Shown here in pieces: positions 49,528-59,255 of a stretch of DNA of 64,000 bases; positions within the stretch are counted from its first letter, which is position 1, and every line of letters begins with the position of its first letter. This DNA comes from Verrucomicrobiota bacterium (GTDB lineage Bacteria > Verrucomicrobiota > Verrucomicrobiia > Verrucomicrobiales > DEV007): the NCBI GenBank assembly GCA_018970725.1, contig JAGWVU010000020.1:1-64000 (forward strand). Direction: 5' to 3'. The notes beneath the pieces are model-generated. The model worked only from the letters and a program-made list of their open reading frames with translations. It searched no databases and had not been told where the DNA came from. The translations under genes and the position numbers were made by a program.

Positions 49528-51306
49528 TCAGAGGGTCCCTGTTTTCATCTTTTCCATCAGCCACTCGGTTCCCCGCCACGCCAGCGCGAGGATCGTCAGC
49601 GTGGGGTTCTTATCAGGATTGCCCGGAAGCACCGCCCCGTCCATCAGGAACAAGTTCTTCACATCCCACGTCTGCCCATACGGGTTGGTGACACTATCCC
49701 CCGGCTTCGCCCCCATCCGGGCCGTACCCACTTCGTGAATGATCTCACCCGGCCGCTGGATGGCCTCGCGCCCGCTCCGGGGCGTCGCCTGACCTCCCAT
49801 CGCACTGAGCAGCGCGGCAAACGTCTTCTGCATGTGCTCCGCCTGCCGGATCTCATGATCACTCCACTTCCAGTGAAACCTCAGGACGGGGATGCCCCAC
49901 TGGTCCACCACGTGGGGATCCAACTCACAGTAACAGTCCGGGTTCGGAATCATCTCGCCCCGGCCGGAGAAGCTGAAGCTGGCTCCGTAATAACGCCGCG
50001 CCTCCTCCTTCAACCGGCTCCCGTAAACCCCCGGCGCCTTGGCATCCAGCATGCCGAAACTCCGCGTTGTGGGCATCTGGCGCCCGCCCCCCATCTCGAT
50101 GTGATAGCCGCGCGGAAACCCGAGTTTTTCGTGTTCCCGCACCAACCACCACGGCGTGTAAACGTGCAACCCGCCCGCCCCGTCCTCGTTGTAGGGCGGC
50201 AGATCTTCCAGCGCCGGGATGTGCGCGCCCAAACTCGTCCCCACGCTGTCCATCAGGTTCCGGCCCACTTGTCCCGAGGAATTCGCCAACCCCGCACGGT
50301 CCTTGGACTGCGAATTCAAAAGGATCCGCGACGTCTCGCACGCACTCGCCGCCAGGATCACCACCTTCGCCTTGACCACCCGGTCCCTTCGCGTCGGCTT
50401 GTCAATGTAGTGCACCCCGGCGGCCCGCCCGTCCTTCCCCATCACCACCTCCCGCACCATGGCGTCGGTGATGATGTCCAGGTTCCCCGTCGCCAACGCC
50501 GGCGGGATCAGAACCGTGGTGCTCTGGAAGTTGGCCCGGATCGAACAACCCCGGACACAATGCGTCGCCCAAAAACAGGGAGCCCTCAGGCTCATGTCCC
50601 GCGCCATGATCTCCCGCGCCCTCGCGTTCCCCGGAAACAGTTCCCCGGCCAGCCTCGCCCCATCCAGCGGCTGGCTCAGGACCGCCCGGTGCGCCGCCAC
50701 CACCGGCACCCCCAGTTTCTTGCCGGCTTTCCTCGCCATCAACTCGCCAATCCGCGGCTTCGGCGGCGGCAGCAACACGCCGGGCGAGGAGTCCGGCGCG
50801 TTTTCGATCCCGTTGTTCTCCCCGTAAACCCCGATCAGCTTTTCCACCCGGTCATACCACGGATGCATCTCCTCGTAGGTCATCGGCCAGTCGACCCCCA
50901 GCCCGTCCCGCGAAGCACAACGGAAGTCGTGCGGACCGAAACGCAGGCTGATCCGCCCCCAGTGATTGGTGCGCCCCCCCAGCATCCGGGCCCGCCACCA
51001 CCAGAACGCGCCCTCGCTGCCCGGCTTGTTCGTGTAGGGCTCACCCGCCACCTGCCAACCGCCCACCGTCGCGTCATAGTAACCGAAGAACCGATCCGGC
51101 GTCCGCTCCCCGCGCAAGGGAGCCTGCTCGGGGGTGTGGAACATCGGCGTCTCCACCGTGGGATCGTAATTCCGACCGGCCTCGATCATCAGCACCTTGG
51201 CCCCGTTGAGGGCCAGAATCAGCGCCGCCATCCCGCCGCCGGCTCCGGAACCGACGACGATGGCATCGTATTGGGTCTGCGTTTTGCGATCGGTAAGAAT
51301 CGGCAT
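49528..51306 (-). CDS. GMC-family FAD oxidoreductase (sugar/polyol dehydrogenase type)
   Basis: The 592-residue protein has the FAD-binding VVGSGAGGGMAALILALNGA near the N-terminus, RMLGGRTNHWGRISLRFG, the interior CVRGCSIRANFQST, ILAASACETSRILLNS and the C-terminal HEVGTARMG with NPTLTILAL. These match the gluconate 2-dehydrogenase alpha-like branch rather than choline oxidase. ATG at 51306 (MPILTDRK) is preferred over a longer frame. It has no signal peptide, so Tat export with the subunit-3 protein is the likely route. The PSCyt gene is 61 bp upstream. Confidence 0.9.
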   Translation of the reverse strand: MPILTDRKTQTQYDAIVVGSGAGGGMAALILALNGAKVLMIEAGRNYDPTVETPMFHTPEQAPLRGERTPDRFFGYYDATVGGWQVAGEPYTNKPGSEGAFWWWRARMLGGRTNHWGRISLRFGPHDFRCASRDGLGVDWPMTYEEMHPWYDRVEKLIGVYGENNGIENAPDSSPGVLLPPPKPRIGELMARKAGKKLGVPVVAAHRAVLSQPLDGARLAGELFPGNARAREIMARDMSLRAPCFWATHCVRGCSIRANFQSTTVLIPPALATGNLDIITDAMVREVVMGKDGRAAGVHYIDKPTRRDRVVKAKVVILAASACETSRILLNSQSKDRAGLANSSGQVGRNLMDSVGTSLGAHIPALEDLPPYNEDGAGGLHVYTPWWLVREHEKLGFPRGYHIEMGGGRQMPTTRSFGMLDAKAPGVYGSRLKEEARRYYGASFSFSGRGEMIPNPDCYCELDPHVVDQWGIPVLRFHWKWSDHEIRQAEHMQKTFAALLSAMGGQATPRSGREAIQRPGEIIHEVGTARMGAKPGDSVTNPYGQTWDVKNLFLMDGAVLPGNPDKNPTLTILALAWRGTEWLMEKMKTGTL

Positions 51307-51367
51307 GATCAGCTCAGAGTCTCGCCGGAATTCCCCTTCCGGCGCAAGTCGAAAGAACACCCGGACC

Positions 51368-54169
51368 TCAATCCAGATACATCAGCTCGTTCGCGTTGAG
51401 CAAGGCACGGCAGAGCGCCCGGAGACCGTGTTCCGAGACCAGCCGGCCCGCCGCCTCCCGTTCCGTCGCCGAGGGCTCGCGCTGGAAGGCGAGCCGATAG
51501 GCCGAGCCGACCGGATCCGCCCCGGCGACGCGCTCCGCCAAGGCCGCGGCCATGTCCCCCGTAAAGGAGTGATTCATCAGGGTCAGGGCCTGCAAAGGCG
51601 TGGTCGTGCTGGCCCGCTTCGGGGCCGCGAAGGCAATGTCCGGCAAATCAAAGTCATTGAGCACGTCGACCACGCTCGCCCTCGCGTTCTGGTGATAGAC
51701 GGCACGTCGATAGGTCTCCGGCCCATGGGCATCCAAAGGATAATAGCTGCTCACATTGTTCTGCATCACTTTGTATAACCGGAATCCGGGCCCTCCCATC
51801 GGCTCCAACCGCAGCTTCCCCGCCACACTCAACATCGTGTCCCGGATCTCCTCGGCGGCCAGGCGGCGCGGAGGAAAACGCCAGAGCAGGCGGGCGTCCT
51901 TGTCCACGCCGGCGCCATCCTCCCGATGATCCGCGCTCTGCCGGTAAACCCGGGACAAGAGAATCTCCCGATGCAACGCCTTCAACCTCCACCCATTGGC
52001 CAACAAGCGCCGCGCGAGGAAGTCGAGCAACTCCGGATGCGATGGCCGACCCCCGAGAAAGCCGAAGTCACCCGGGGTCTCCACGATGCCGGTGCCGAAG
52101 TGATACTGCCAAACCCGGTTGACGAGGACGCGCGCCGTCAGGGCATTCTCGGAGGAGGCGATCCAACGGGCCAGGGCGAGCCGGCGCTCCCCCTCCGGAG
52201 CCCGGGGATCCAGCGCATACGGCCTGATGCCCTGCTCCAACACGCTCAGACTGGCGGGAGCCACCACCGCAAGCGGCTTCATCGGATCACCTCCCTTGTG
52301 CACCTGGGTCGGCTCCGGGGGGTCCGCAAAATTCCCGGCCCAAACCATCGGCAAGGGAGGCACGCGATTCAACCGCCCCTGCCATTCGGCGATTTGCCGA
52401 TCCAGTTCCGCCAGTCTCAAGCTGTCTTCTTGAAGAATCACCCCGGGACGCACCCGCTCAATCCCGTGGGCCGGGGACCAAGGTTTCCGATCCTCCCCGG
52501 AGGCCACGCTCTTCCAACTCTTCCCATCCCGGGAAACCCGGACCTCATACTCACAGGGCGTGCCTCCCTGGGACTTGTCCTTCAGGTCCTTGCCCTTGAC
52601 GTTGCGAAAGACGATCCGGTCGATCACCTCCTCCTTCGCCAAAGTGATCGTGAGGACTGCCGGGGAACCGATGAACCATTGTTCCCCAGGCTCGCCATCG
52701 ATGCAGAATTGCGGGCCATAGGCGTCCGGAAAATCCTCCGCCACGGCACCTCGCGCGCCCTCCGCCTTCGCTCCAGCGGCGGCCAGCGCCACGTTCCGGT
52801 CCCCGCTCCAGACCTCGAATTCCGTGAGACGGCCCCCGCCTCTCAAGTCGGTCGCCGACTCAACCACGAACCGGACCTGCCGCGCCGCCACCGGCGCAAA
52901 ACGCTCCTCCGTCCCCACGGGATCGACCTTGGGCCTTGGAAAAACGCGCCGGGCCAGGACCTCGCGGGCGCGGCGTTCCAGCGCCCCGTTCAAAGCGTCC
53001 CGCTCCGCCGTCAGCTTGGCAATCCGCTCCCGCAAGGGCTTCGCGGCCGCCTCGTGGGACTGCCGCTGCTCTTTGGAGGCAAGGATCCGCCGGCCGTGCC
53101 GCACCCCCTCGAATGCCGCCCGGATCCGGTAGTAATCTTCCGTCGGGATCGGATCGAACTTGTGATTGTGGCAACGCGCACAGTTGATCGTCAGCCCTAG
53201 GAAAGCCCCGGACGTCGCCGTGATCATGTCGTCCAACGTCGCCGCACGGATGTTCTTCTGGGCCACCACGTCCTGGTTCCCCACATCGTCATACGGCCCC
53301 GCCACCAAAAACGAACTGCCGACCTCCACGTCCGGGTCGTCCTTGCCAATGACATCTCCGGCCAGATGCTCGATGATGAAACGGTCGAACGGTTTGTCCT
53401 CGTTGAAGGAGCGGATCACGTAGTCCCGGAAAGGCCAGAGATCATCGATGATGAAGTTCCGCTCGAATCCATTGCTTTCCCCGAACCGGACGACATCGAG
53501 CCAATGCCTTCCCCAATGCTCCCCATAGCGCGGGGAAGCGAGCAACCGGTCCACCAGCGCCGCCACCGCCCCGTCCCGGTCCGCTGCAAACGCCGCCACG
53601 AACGCCCCGGTCTCCGCCGCGGAGGGGGGCAGCCCGGTGAGATCATACGTCATCCGCCGGATCAAGGCGCGCGGATCCGCCGCCGGGTTCATCGCCAGCT
53701 TTTGCGCGGCCAGCTTTTCCTCAACGAACCCGTCGATCGATCCATGGGCGAACCCGCCGGCCAACGGTTGCAACGACCACCACGCCTTGTCCGCCCGTTT
53801 CGCCTCGATGACCGCCCCGTCGCGCGGGTCGGGCGCCCCCATCCGGATCCAGGTCACGAAATCCGCAATGACTGCTTCCGGTAGCTTCGGCTTGTTCGGC
53901 GGCATCTCCAAATCCGCCTCAAGATGACGCAGGGTCCTCACCAAAAGACTTTTCGCGGGATCACCGGGAACAATCACCGGTTCCCCGTGATCCCCGCCCT
54001 TCTCCCATCCCGCTTTGGAATCGAGATAGAGGTTTCCCTTGAGTTTTTTGGCCCCGGCGCTGTGACAGGCATAACAATGCTCCGCCAGGACGGGCCGGAT
54101 CTTCTCTTCAAAGAACGCGATGCCCGAAGGACCGGGGGTCGACGCCAGGATCAGGAGCAACGGGATCAT
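51368..54169 (-). CDS. PSCyt1/DUF1549/DUF1553 protein with discoidin-like insert
   Basis: The 933-residue protein has a short signal (MIPLLLILASTPG), PSCyt1 with HCYACHSAGAKK (Cys 32, 35, His 36), DUF1549 with a second CxxCH in NCARCHNHKFDPIPTEDYY, and DUF1553 at the C-terminus. The insert (about 415-535: RFAPVAARQVRFVVESATDL, TEFEVWSGDRNVALA, YEVRVSRDGKSWKSV) looks like an F5/8-type (discoidin) domain, unlike the golvesin-like insert of the other copy. Its ATG overlaps the DUF1501 stop codon by one base. Confidence 0.91.
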   Translation of the reverse strand: MIPLLLILASTPGPSGIAFFEEKIRPVLAEHCYACHSAGAKKLKGNLYLDSKAGWEKGGDHGEPVIVPGDPAKSLLVRTLRHLEADLEMPPNKPKLPEAVIADFVTWIRMGAPDPRDGAVIEAKRADKAWWSLQPLAGGFAHGSIDGFVEEKLAAQKLAMNPAADPRALIRRMTYDLTGLPPSAAETGAFVAAFAADRDGAVAALVDRLLASPRYGEHWGRHWLDVVRFGESNGFERNFIIDDLWPFRDYVIRSFNEDKPFDRFIIEHLAGDVIGKDDPDVEVGSSFLVAGPYDDVGNQDVVAQKNIRAATLDDMITATSGAFLGLTINCARCHNHKFDPIPTEDYYRIRAAFEGVRHGRRILASKEQRQSHEAAAKPLRERIAKLTAERDALNGALERRAREVLARRVFPRPKVDPVGTEERFAPVAARQVRFVVESATDLRGGGRLTEFEVWSGDRNVALAAAGAKAEGARGAVAEDFPDAYGPQFCIDGEPGEQWFIGSPAVLTITLAKEEVIDRIVFRNVKGKDLKDKSQGGTPCEYEVRVSRDGKSWKSVASGEDRKPWSPAHGIERVRPGVILQEDSLRLAELDRQIAEWQGRLNRVPPLPMVWAGNFADPPEPTQVHKGGDPMKPLAVVAPASLSVLEQGIRPYALDPRAPEGERRLALARWIASSENALTARVLVNRVWQYHFGTGIVETPGDFGFLGGRPSHPELLDFLARRLLANGWRLKALHREILLSRVYRQSADHREDGAGVDKDARLLWRFPPRRLAAEEIRDTMLSVAGKLRLEPMGGPGFRLYKVMQNNVSSYYPLDAHGPETYRRAVYHQNARASVVDVLNDFDLPDIAFAAPKRASTTTPLQALTLMNHSFTGDMAAALAERVAGADPVGSAYRLAFQREPSATEREAAGRLVSEHGLRALCRALLNANELMYLD

Positions 54170-55587
54170 CAGGTCAGGATGGGGTGCAGGGGATGCCCAT
54201 GGACATCCGTGAGACGCCGGTTGGCGCCGTTGTGATAGTAGGTCAGCTTCTCGTGATCCAACCCGAGCAGATGCAACACCGTGGCATGAAAATCATAGAC
54301 CGTGGCCACGTCCACCGCCGCCCTCCGGCCGAAGTCATCCGTGGCTCCGTGGCTCACCCCGCCCTTGACTCCGGCTCCCATCATCCACGTGGTGAAGGCA
54401 TCCGGATTGTGGTCACGGCCTGACGTTCCTTCCTGATGCGTCGGCATCCGCCCGAATTCGGTGCACCAAATCACCAGCACATCGCTCAACATGCCCCGTT
54501 GCTTCAGATCGGTGAGGAGCGCGGCCGTCGGTTGATCGAAGATCGGACCGTGCCGCTCGTAATCCGCCTTCAGCGTTTTGTGCGCGTCCCAATTGAGCAA
54601 GCCATCCACCGCGCTGGCCCTCGATGCACAATAAAGACTGACAAAGCGCACTCCCTGCTCCAAAAGCCGCCGCGCCAACAGACAATTTCGCGCGTAGGCC
54701 GCCTTGAGCTTGTTGCCGTCGTTCAGGCCGTAAAAATCGTGCATCCATCCCGGTTCCTTCGCCAGATCGCTCACTTCCGGCGCGGTCATCTGCATCCGCG
54801 CGGCCAGTTCGTAGGCCGCCATCCGCGCCCGCAATTCCTCGTTTCCGGGGCGCCGGCTCGCATGCTCTTCGTCGATCCTCTGGAGAAAACCGCGGGTGGC
54901 CCGTTCCTCGTCCTCGCCAATGCCCTCCGGCCGGCGCAGATTGCGCAACGGCTGCTGCGCCGACATCGTGATCCCTTGGAAGCGGGCCGGGAGAAAGCCG
55001 TTGCTCCAATTCGCCTTCCCGTTCGGCGGCTCCCCGCGGAGATCTTGGATCGCCACGTAAGTGGGCAGGTTCTCGTTCAGCGTGCCCAGTCCGTAACTGA
55101 CCCAGGCCCCGGCACTCGGAAAGCCATCCCGCGTGAAACAGGAATTCATGTTCACGCAGCCCGGGCCATGGGTGTTGGTCCGCGAGGTCATCGAGTGGAT
55201 GAACGCCATGTCGTCCACGTGACCGGCCATGTGGGGCAACAGGGTGGAGATCATCTTGCCGCTCTTCCCCGCCGGCGCGAAGGGCCAGGGCGACTTCATG
55301 AGATTCCCGTTTTTCCCTTGGAACGTCACCTCCGTCTGTCCACCCGGCAGCGGCGTGCCATGATACCTGTCCAACTGCGGCTTGTGATCCCAGAGATCAA
55401 TGTGCGATGCCGCGCCCGGGCAGAAAATCTGCAGGACCTGCTTCGCCTTGGGCGCAAAATGCGGTTGCAGCCCCCCGGCCGCGGACAGCTCACCCGCCAA
55501 CAACCGTGAAAGGGCCACCCCGGTCATTCCACTGCTCATGCGCCCGAGAAACTCGCGGCGGGTCGAATCGAGGGGAAGGAGGCTCAT
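54169..55587 (-). CDS. DUF1501 protein, first gene of the GMC operon
   Basis: The 472-residue protein has a Tat-type signal (STRREFLGRMSSGMTGVALS) and the DUF1501 landmarks QIFCPGAASHIDLWDHKP, WDAHKTLKADYERHG, WCTEFGRMPTHQEG and GRDHNPDAFTTWMMGAG. ATG at 55587 follows a GGAG ribosome site. The next gene begins at TGATG, so the two are coupled. The order (DUF1501 first) is the reverse of the pair at 34310-38527. Confidence 0.92.
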   Translation of the reverse strand: MSLLPLDSTRREFLGRMSSGMTGVALSRLLAGELSAAGGLQPHFAPKAKQVLQIFCPGAASHIDLWDHKPQLDRYHGTPLPGGQTEVTFQGKNGNLMKSPWPFAPAGKSGKMISTLLPHMAGHVDDMAFIHSMTSRTNTHGPGCVNMNSCFTRDGFPSAGAWVSYGLGTLNENLPTYVAIQDLRGEPPNGKANWSNGFLPARFQGITMSAQQPLRNLRRPEGIGEDEERATRGFLQRIDEEHASRRPGNEELRARMAAYELAARMQMTAPEVSDLAKEPGWMHDFYGLNDGNKLKAAYARNCLLARRLLEQGVRFVSLYCASRASAVDGLLNWDAHKTLKADYERHGPIFDQPTAALLTDLKQRGMLSDVLVIWCTEFGRMPTHQEGTSGRDHNPDAFTTWMMGAGVKGGVSHGATDDFGRRAAVDVATVYDFHATVLHLLGLDHEKLTYYHNGANRRLTDVHGHPLHPILT

Positions 55588-55777
55588 AAAGCTCCACACC
55601 GCTCCGGGCCCGCCCTCCTTTCACCCCCGCCCCGAATCCCGGGAAAATCCAAGCCCCGGGCCCCAGCCCGGCTATGGGGAGAGCGGAGAAGCGGAGCCAT
55701 TCCTGGCGTTTTTCCATTGAGTTCCGCAGCTGAAGGGCGTTAAAGAAGTTTCCGCGGGGCGTTCCGGAAGTCATCCC

Positions 55778-57397
55778 ATGAAAACCTTCCAATTCATCCT
55801 TCTTGCGTGGATCGCCGGAGCGCAGGGCCTTCGCGCCGATCCCATGATTTCCTCGTGGTTCACCCGGAACTCGGGGACCCATGCCCGCGTCATTCAGACG
55901 ACCAGCACCACCACCGGCACGCAGAACACGACGCCCGTGACGACCTGGCCCACGGCGGGCCTCCCCAACAACAACACAGGCGGGCTCGCCCAAACCGTTC
56001 CCGCCTACGCCGACGTCCTGCGCGTGCGCCACGACGCCGATTGGGTCTATGTGAACGCCAGCGGGCTCGCCTCCCACACCATGGGCCCCTTTCTCACCAA
56101 GCAGCCCGGAGCCTTGTTCGGCTTCTGGCCGGTGGCCCAGAACTACCTTGCCAAGCTGCCGCGCAACCCCGGGACGCCCCCGGTAAACAAGACGACCCAC
56201 GGCGGCGGTCTGATCGGGTTGATGGTCAACGGCGTGGGAATTTATGATCTGGGCGACGCGTTCGGGTTTGTCCAGACCGCTTCCTCTCCGGTGACGGGCA
56301 GCGACGCGATGGGCAACACCAACGCGACGCACCCTTGGTGGCGGGATGCCCTCTCGGTGGAAGTGGTGACGTTCGATCCCGGCTTTGCCCACCAACCCGG
56401 CATCAACGGCCAGTATCATTACCACGCGGAACCCAAGGCACTCAGATACCAATTGGGCGACAACATGCAGGCGATCTACGACGCGACCAATCACACCTAC
56501 AGCTACATCGAGGACACCTCCAACCTGCACCACTCCCCCATCCTCGGCTGGAGTTTTGACGGCTACCCCATCTATGGCCCCTACGGCTATTCCTCGCCCC
56601 TGAATTCCGCCAGCACGGTCACCCGCATGCGCAGCGGATTTGTCCTGCGGGACGGCGGCAACGGCACGACCAACCTCAGGTCGAACGGCCGCACCACGCT
56701 CCCGAAGTGGGCCGCCATCGCCGAAGGATTCGCGACGCCCGCCAACTACGCTTCCCAGACGTTGAGCAACGGGGACTATGTTCTTGCCTCCGCCACGCTC
56801 CACGGTCCGGCCACGACCTATACCACCACCGGCCCGCAGGGCGCGACCTACTCGCTCGGCCGCTACATCGGCGACTACGACTTTCTCGGCGACCGCGGCA
56901 AAAACCAGGGCACGGACTTCGACCTTGATGTCTACAACGGCCGCACCTGCGTGACCCCGGAGTTTCCGGGCGGCACCTACGCCTACTTCGTGAGCCTCGA
57001 CGCCACGGGCAATCCCGCCTTCCCCTACATGCTCGGCAAACAGTATTACGGCACCAAGACCGGCACCACCACCGGGGTGACCGTGCCCGCAACGGGCGTG
57101 ACCGAATCCTTCAACAGCACAACGGTCACGGAAACCTGGCTGGGCGATCCGGTGGTGACCTCTTCCAATGGCAATGTCACCCTGACTTGGAGCGCCCTCG
57201 AAGGAGGCACCTACAAGGTCGAGTCATCGGCGGATCTCTCCACCTGGAACACTTTGCAAAGCGCCGTTCCCGGCCCCAACAACACCGCCCTGCCGGCACC
57301 CGCCAGCGTGATCACCACGACCTCCTTCACGGACAGCGGAGCTGCGGTGCCCGAAACCAACCCGAGGCGGTTCTACCGGGTGAAACGCAACCCGTGA
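55778..57397 (+). CDS. Secreted YHYH-domain protein
   Basis: The 539-residue protein has a signal peptide (MKTFQFILLAWIAGAQGLRA) and a YHYH domain: THGGGLIGLMVNGVGIYDLG, GQYHYHAEPKALRY (YHYH at 213-216), HSPILGWSFDGYPIYGPYGY and DLDVYNGRTCVTPEFPGGTY. YHYH proteins are exported and uncharacterised; the clustered His suggest metal binding. A C-terminal WSALEGGTYKVESSADLSTW segment is a Verrucomicrobial tail repeat type. The MbnP-MbnH fusion gene follows 93 bp later on the same strand. Confidence 0.88.
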   Translation: MKTFQFILLAWIAGAQGLRADPMISSWFTRNSGTHARVIQTTSTTTGTQNTTPVTTWPTAGLPNNNTGGLAQTVPAYADVLRVRHDADWVYVNASGLASHTMGPFLTKQPGALFGFWPVAQNYLAKLPRNPGTPPVNKTTHGGGLIGLMVNGVGIYDLGDAFGFVQTASSPVTGSDAMGNTNATHPWWRDALSVEVVTFDPGFAHQPGINGQYHYHAEPKALRYQLGDNMQAIYDATNHTYSYIEDTSNLHHSPILGWSFDGYPIYGPYGYSSPLNSASTVTRMRSGFVLRDGGNGTTNLRSNGRTTLPKWAAIAEGFATPANYASQTLSNGDYVLASATLHGPATTYTTTGPQGATYSLGRYIGDYDFLGDRGKNQGTDFDLDVYNGRTCVTPEFPGGTYAYFVSLDATGNPAFPYMLGKQYYGTKTGTTTGVTVPATGVTESFNSTTVTETWLGDPVVTSSNGNVTLTWSALEGGTYKVESSADLSTWNTLQSAVPGPNNTALPAPASVITTTSFTDSGAAVPETNPRRFYRVKRNP

Positions 57398-57490
57398 CCA
57401 TGGGCCGCCACTCACGCGGAGGAGGAATCCCACGGTTTGATCGGGTTTCGCGTTTCGGTCGGACGCGATAGGATCGACCCATCCGGTTCC

Positions 57491-59245
57491 ATGAACATCA
57501 AAATCCGCCAGCTCCCCCGCCTTGCCGCGATGTCGAGCGCACTGCTGCTCATGGCGGGCCATGCCGTTCCCGGAGCCACGCTTGAGGTCGTGGTCCGGCA
57601 TTCGTTCAACGGCGCACCCCTGCTGCTGGATTCCCTGCGTTATCGGAACGCCGCCGGCGAAACGCTGTCGGTCACCCGCTTGAGCTATCTCCTGAGCGGC
57701 TTTGCGGTGGAACGCGAAGATGGGACCTGGTTGGAGATTCCGGACCAATACGCCTGGATGGATGCGGCCCGGGGTCGCACGCACGCGCGCCTGCCCGGGA
57801 TTCCGGGGGCAAACTACCGGGCCCTGCGGTTCCACATCGGCCCGGATCCCGCCGGCAACGCCGCCGATCCCGCCCGGTTCGCGGCGGATCATCCCCTCAA
57901 CGCCAACCTCAATGGCCTGCACTGGGGTTGGCAGGGCGGCTACATTTTCCTCGCCCTCGAGGGCCGTTATGCGACGGACCCCACGGACCTGAAGGGCTAC
58001 GCGCACCATCTGGCCCGGGATCCCAACCGCACCCGCGTCTCGCTCGCCGCGCCCCTCGATCTGACCCAAGATGCCACCGCGTGGCTGGACTTCGATTTAG
58101 GCACACTCGGCAACGCGCCACGGCCCGTCTCCTTCGGGAGAGACGGTGCCGCGACCCATTCGCGCGGGGGGGATCCCGTTGCCGCCGCATTGGTCGCGAA
58201 TCTTCCGGGCTCCTTCCGGGTGATGCAAGTGGTCTCCACCATCCCGGCACTGAGCCGGCCCTCACCGCTCAAGCCGATCGACCTCCCGGAAACCTACACT
58301 CCGTATCGCTTCACGATGAGCGGATCCTTTCCCCTGCCCGACCTGCCACGCGACAACCCGTTGATCGAGGAAAGGATCGCCCTCGGCAAGGTGCTCTTCC
58401 ACGAAACCTCCCTTTCGCGGGACGGGATGCTCTCCTGCGCCTCCTGCCACCTCGAAACCCACGCGATGGCAGATCCCCGCCGTTACAGCATCGGCGTCCG
58501 CGGTCAGACCGGCACACGCAACGCCATGCCGCTGTTCAACCTCGCGTGGAAGAACAGCTTCTTTTGGGACGGCCGCGCCACGTCGCTCCGCAGCCAGGCC
58601 CTGATGCCGATTCAGGATCACACGGAGATGGATGAAACCCTCGAACGGGTCACGACCCGTCTGGCGGCGACCCGGGACTATCCCCGGCTCTTCACCGCCG
58701 CTTTCGGTTCCAGCGATATCACGGCGGCCCGTCTCGGCCTTGCGCTGGAGCAATATCTCCTCACGCTCACTTCCTATCAATCCCGCTTCGACCGCGCCCT
58801 GAAGGGGGAGAAGATCCTCGACGAAGCGGAGAGACGGGGGTTCGAACTCTTCATGACGGAGTATGATCCGCGCACCGGTCAGCGCGGAGCCGATTGCTTC
58901 CATTGCCACGGAGGCCCGCTGTTCACCGACCACCGGTTTCATAACAACGGCCTGGCCCCGGACGATGCCGACCCGGGTCGGTTCCGCGTCACCGGCAACG
59001 AAGCGGACCGCCACAAGTTTGCCAGCCCCAGCCTGCGAAACGTCTCACGCACCGCGCCCTACATGCACGACGGACGCTTCGCCACGCTGGAGGAAGTCAT
59101 CGCCCACTACAGCGGCGGCGTGCATCGCAGCCCGACACTGGATCCGAATCTGGCGAAGCACCCCGCGGGTGGCCTGCAACTCGGCATCGAGGATCAACGG
59201 GCGCTGGTCGCCTTTCTCAAAACGCTGGCGGAAGATGAGCCCTGA
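57491..59245 (+). CDS. MbnP-like copper-binding domain fused to MbnH/MauG-like di-heme cytochrome peroxidase
   Basis: The 584-residue protein has a signal peptide (about 1-29), an MbnP-like beta domain (30-245) with VTRLSYLLSGFAV, YRALRFHIGPDPAGN and LNGLHWGWQGGYIFLALEG (Trp 145 and 147), and a C-terminal di-heme peroxidase domain (270-580). Heme sites are CASCH (316-320) and CFHCH (469-473), with NLAWKNSFFWDGRA and RTAPYMHDGRF as family landmarks. In methanotrophs MbnH is known to oxidise a Trp of the separate protein MbnP, forming a copper site. Here both are one chain in the periplasm. Start ATG 57491. No methanobactin genes are near. Confidence 0.85.
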   Translation: MNIKIRQLPRLAAMSSALLLMAGHAVPGATLEVVVRHSFNGAPLLLDSLRYRNAAGETLSVTRLSYLLSGFAVEREDGTWLEIPDQYAWMDAARGRTHARLPGIPGANYRALRFHIGPDPAGNAADPARFAADHPLNANLNGLHWGWQGGYIFLALEGRYATDPTDLKGYAHHLARDPNRTRVSLAAPLDLTQDATAWLDFDLGTLGNAPRPVSFGRDGAATHSRGGDPVAAALVANLPGSFRVMQVVSTIPALSRPSPLKPIDLPETYTPYRFTMSGSFPLPDLPRDNPLIEERIALGKVLFHETSLSRDGMLSCASCHLETHAMADPRRYSIGVRGQTGTRNAMPLFNLAWKNSFFWDGRATSLRSQALMPIQDHTEMDETLERVTTRLAATRDYPRLFTAAFGSSDITAARLGLALEQYLLTLTSYQSRFDRALKGEKILDEAERRGFELFMTEYDPRTGQRGADCFHCHGGPLFTDHRFHNNGLAPDDADPGRFRVTGNEADRHKFASPSLRNVSRTAPYMHDGRFATLEEVIAHYSGGVHRSPTLDPNLAKHPAGGLQLGIEDQRALVAFLKTLAEDEP

Positions 59246-59255
59246 AGGGCGGCTT

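Noticed and set aside
57491-59245. Methanobactin operon
   Set aside because: Only MbnP- and MbnH-like domains are present; there is no precursor peptide, MbnB/MbnC or TonB receptor nearby.
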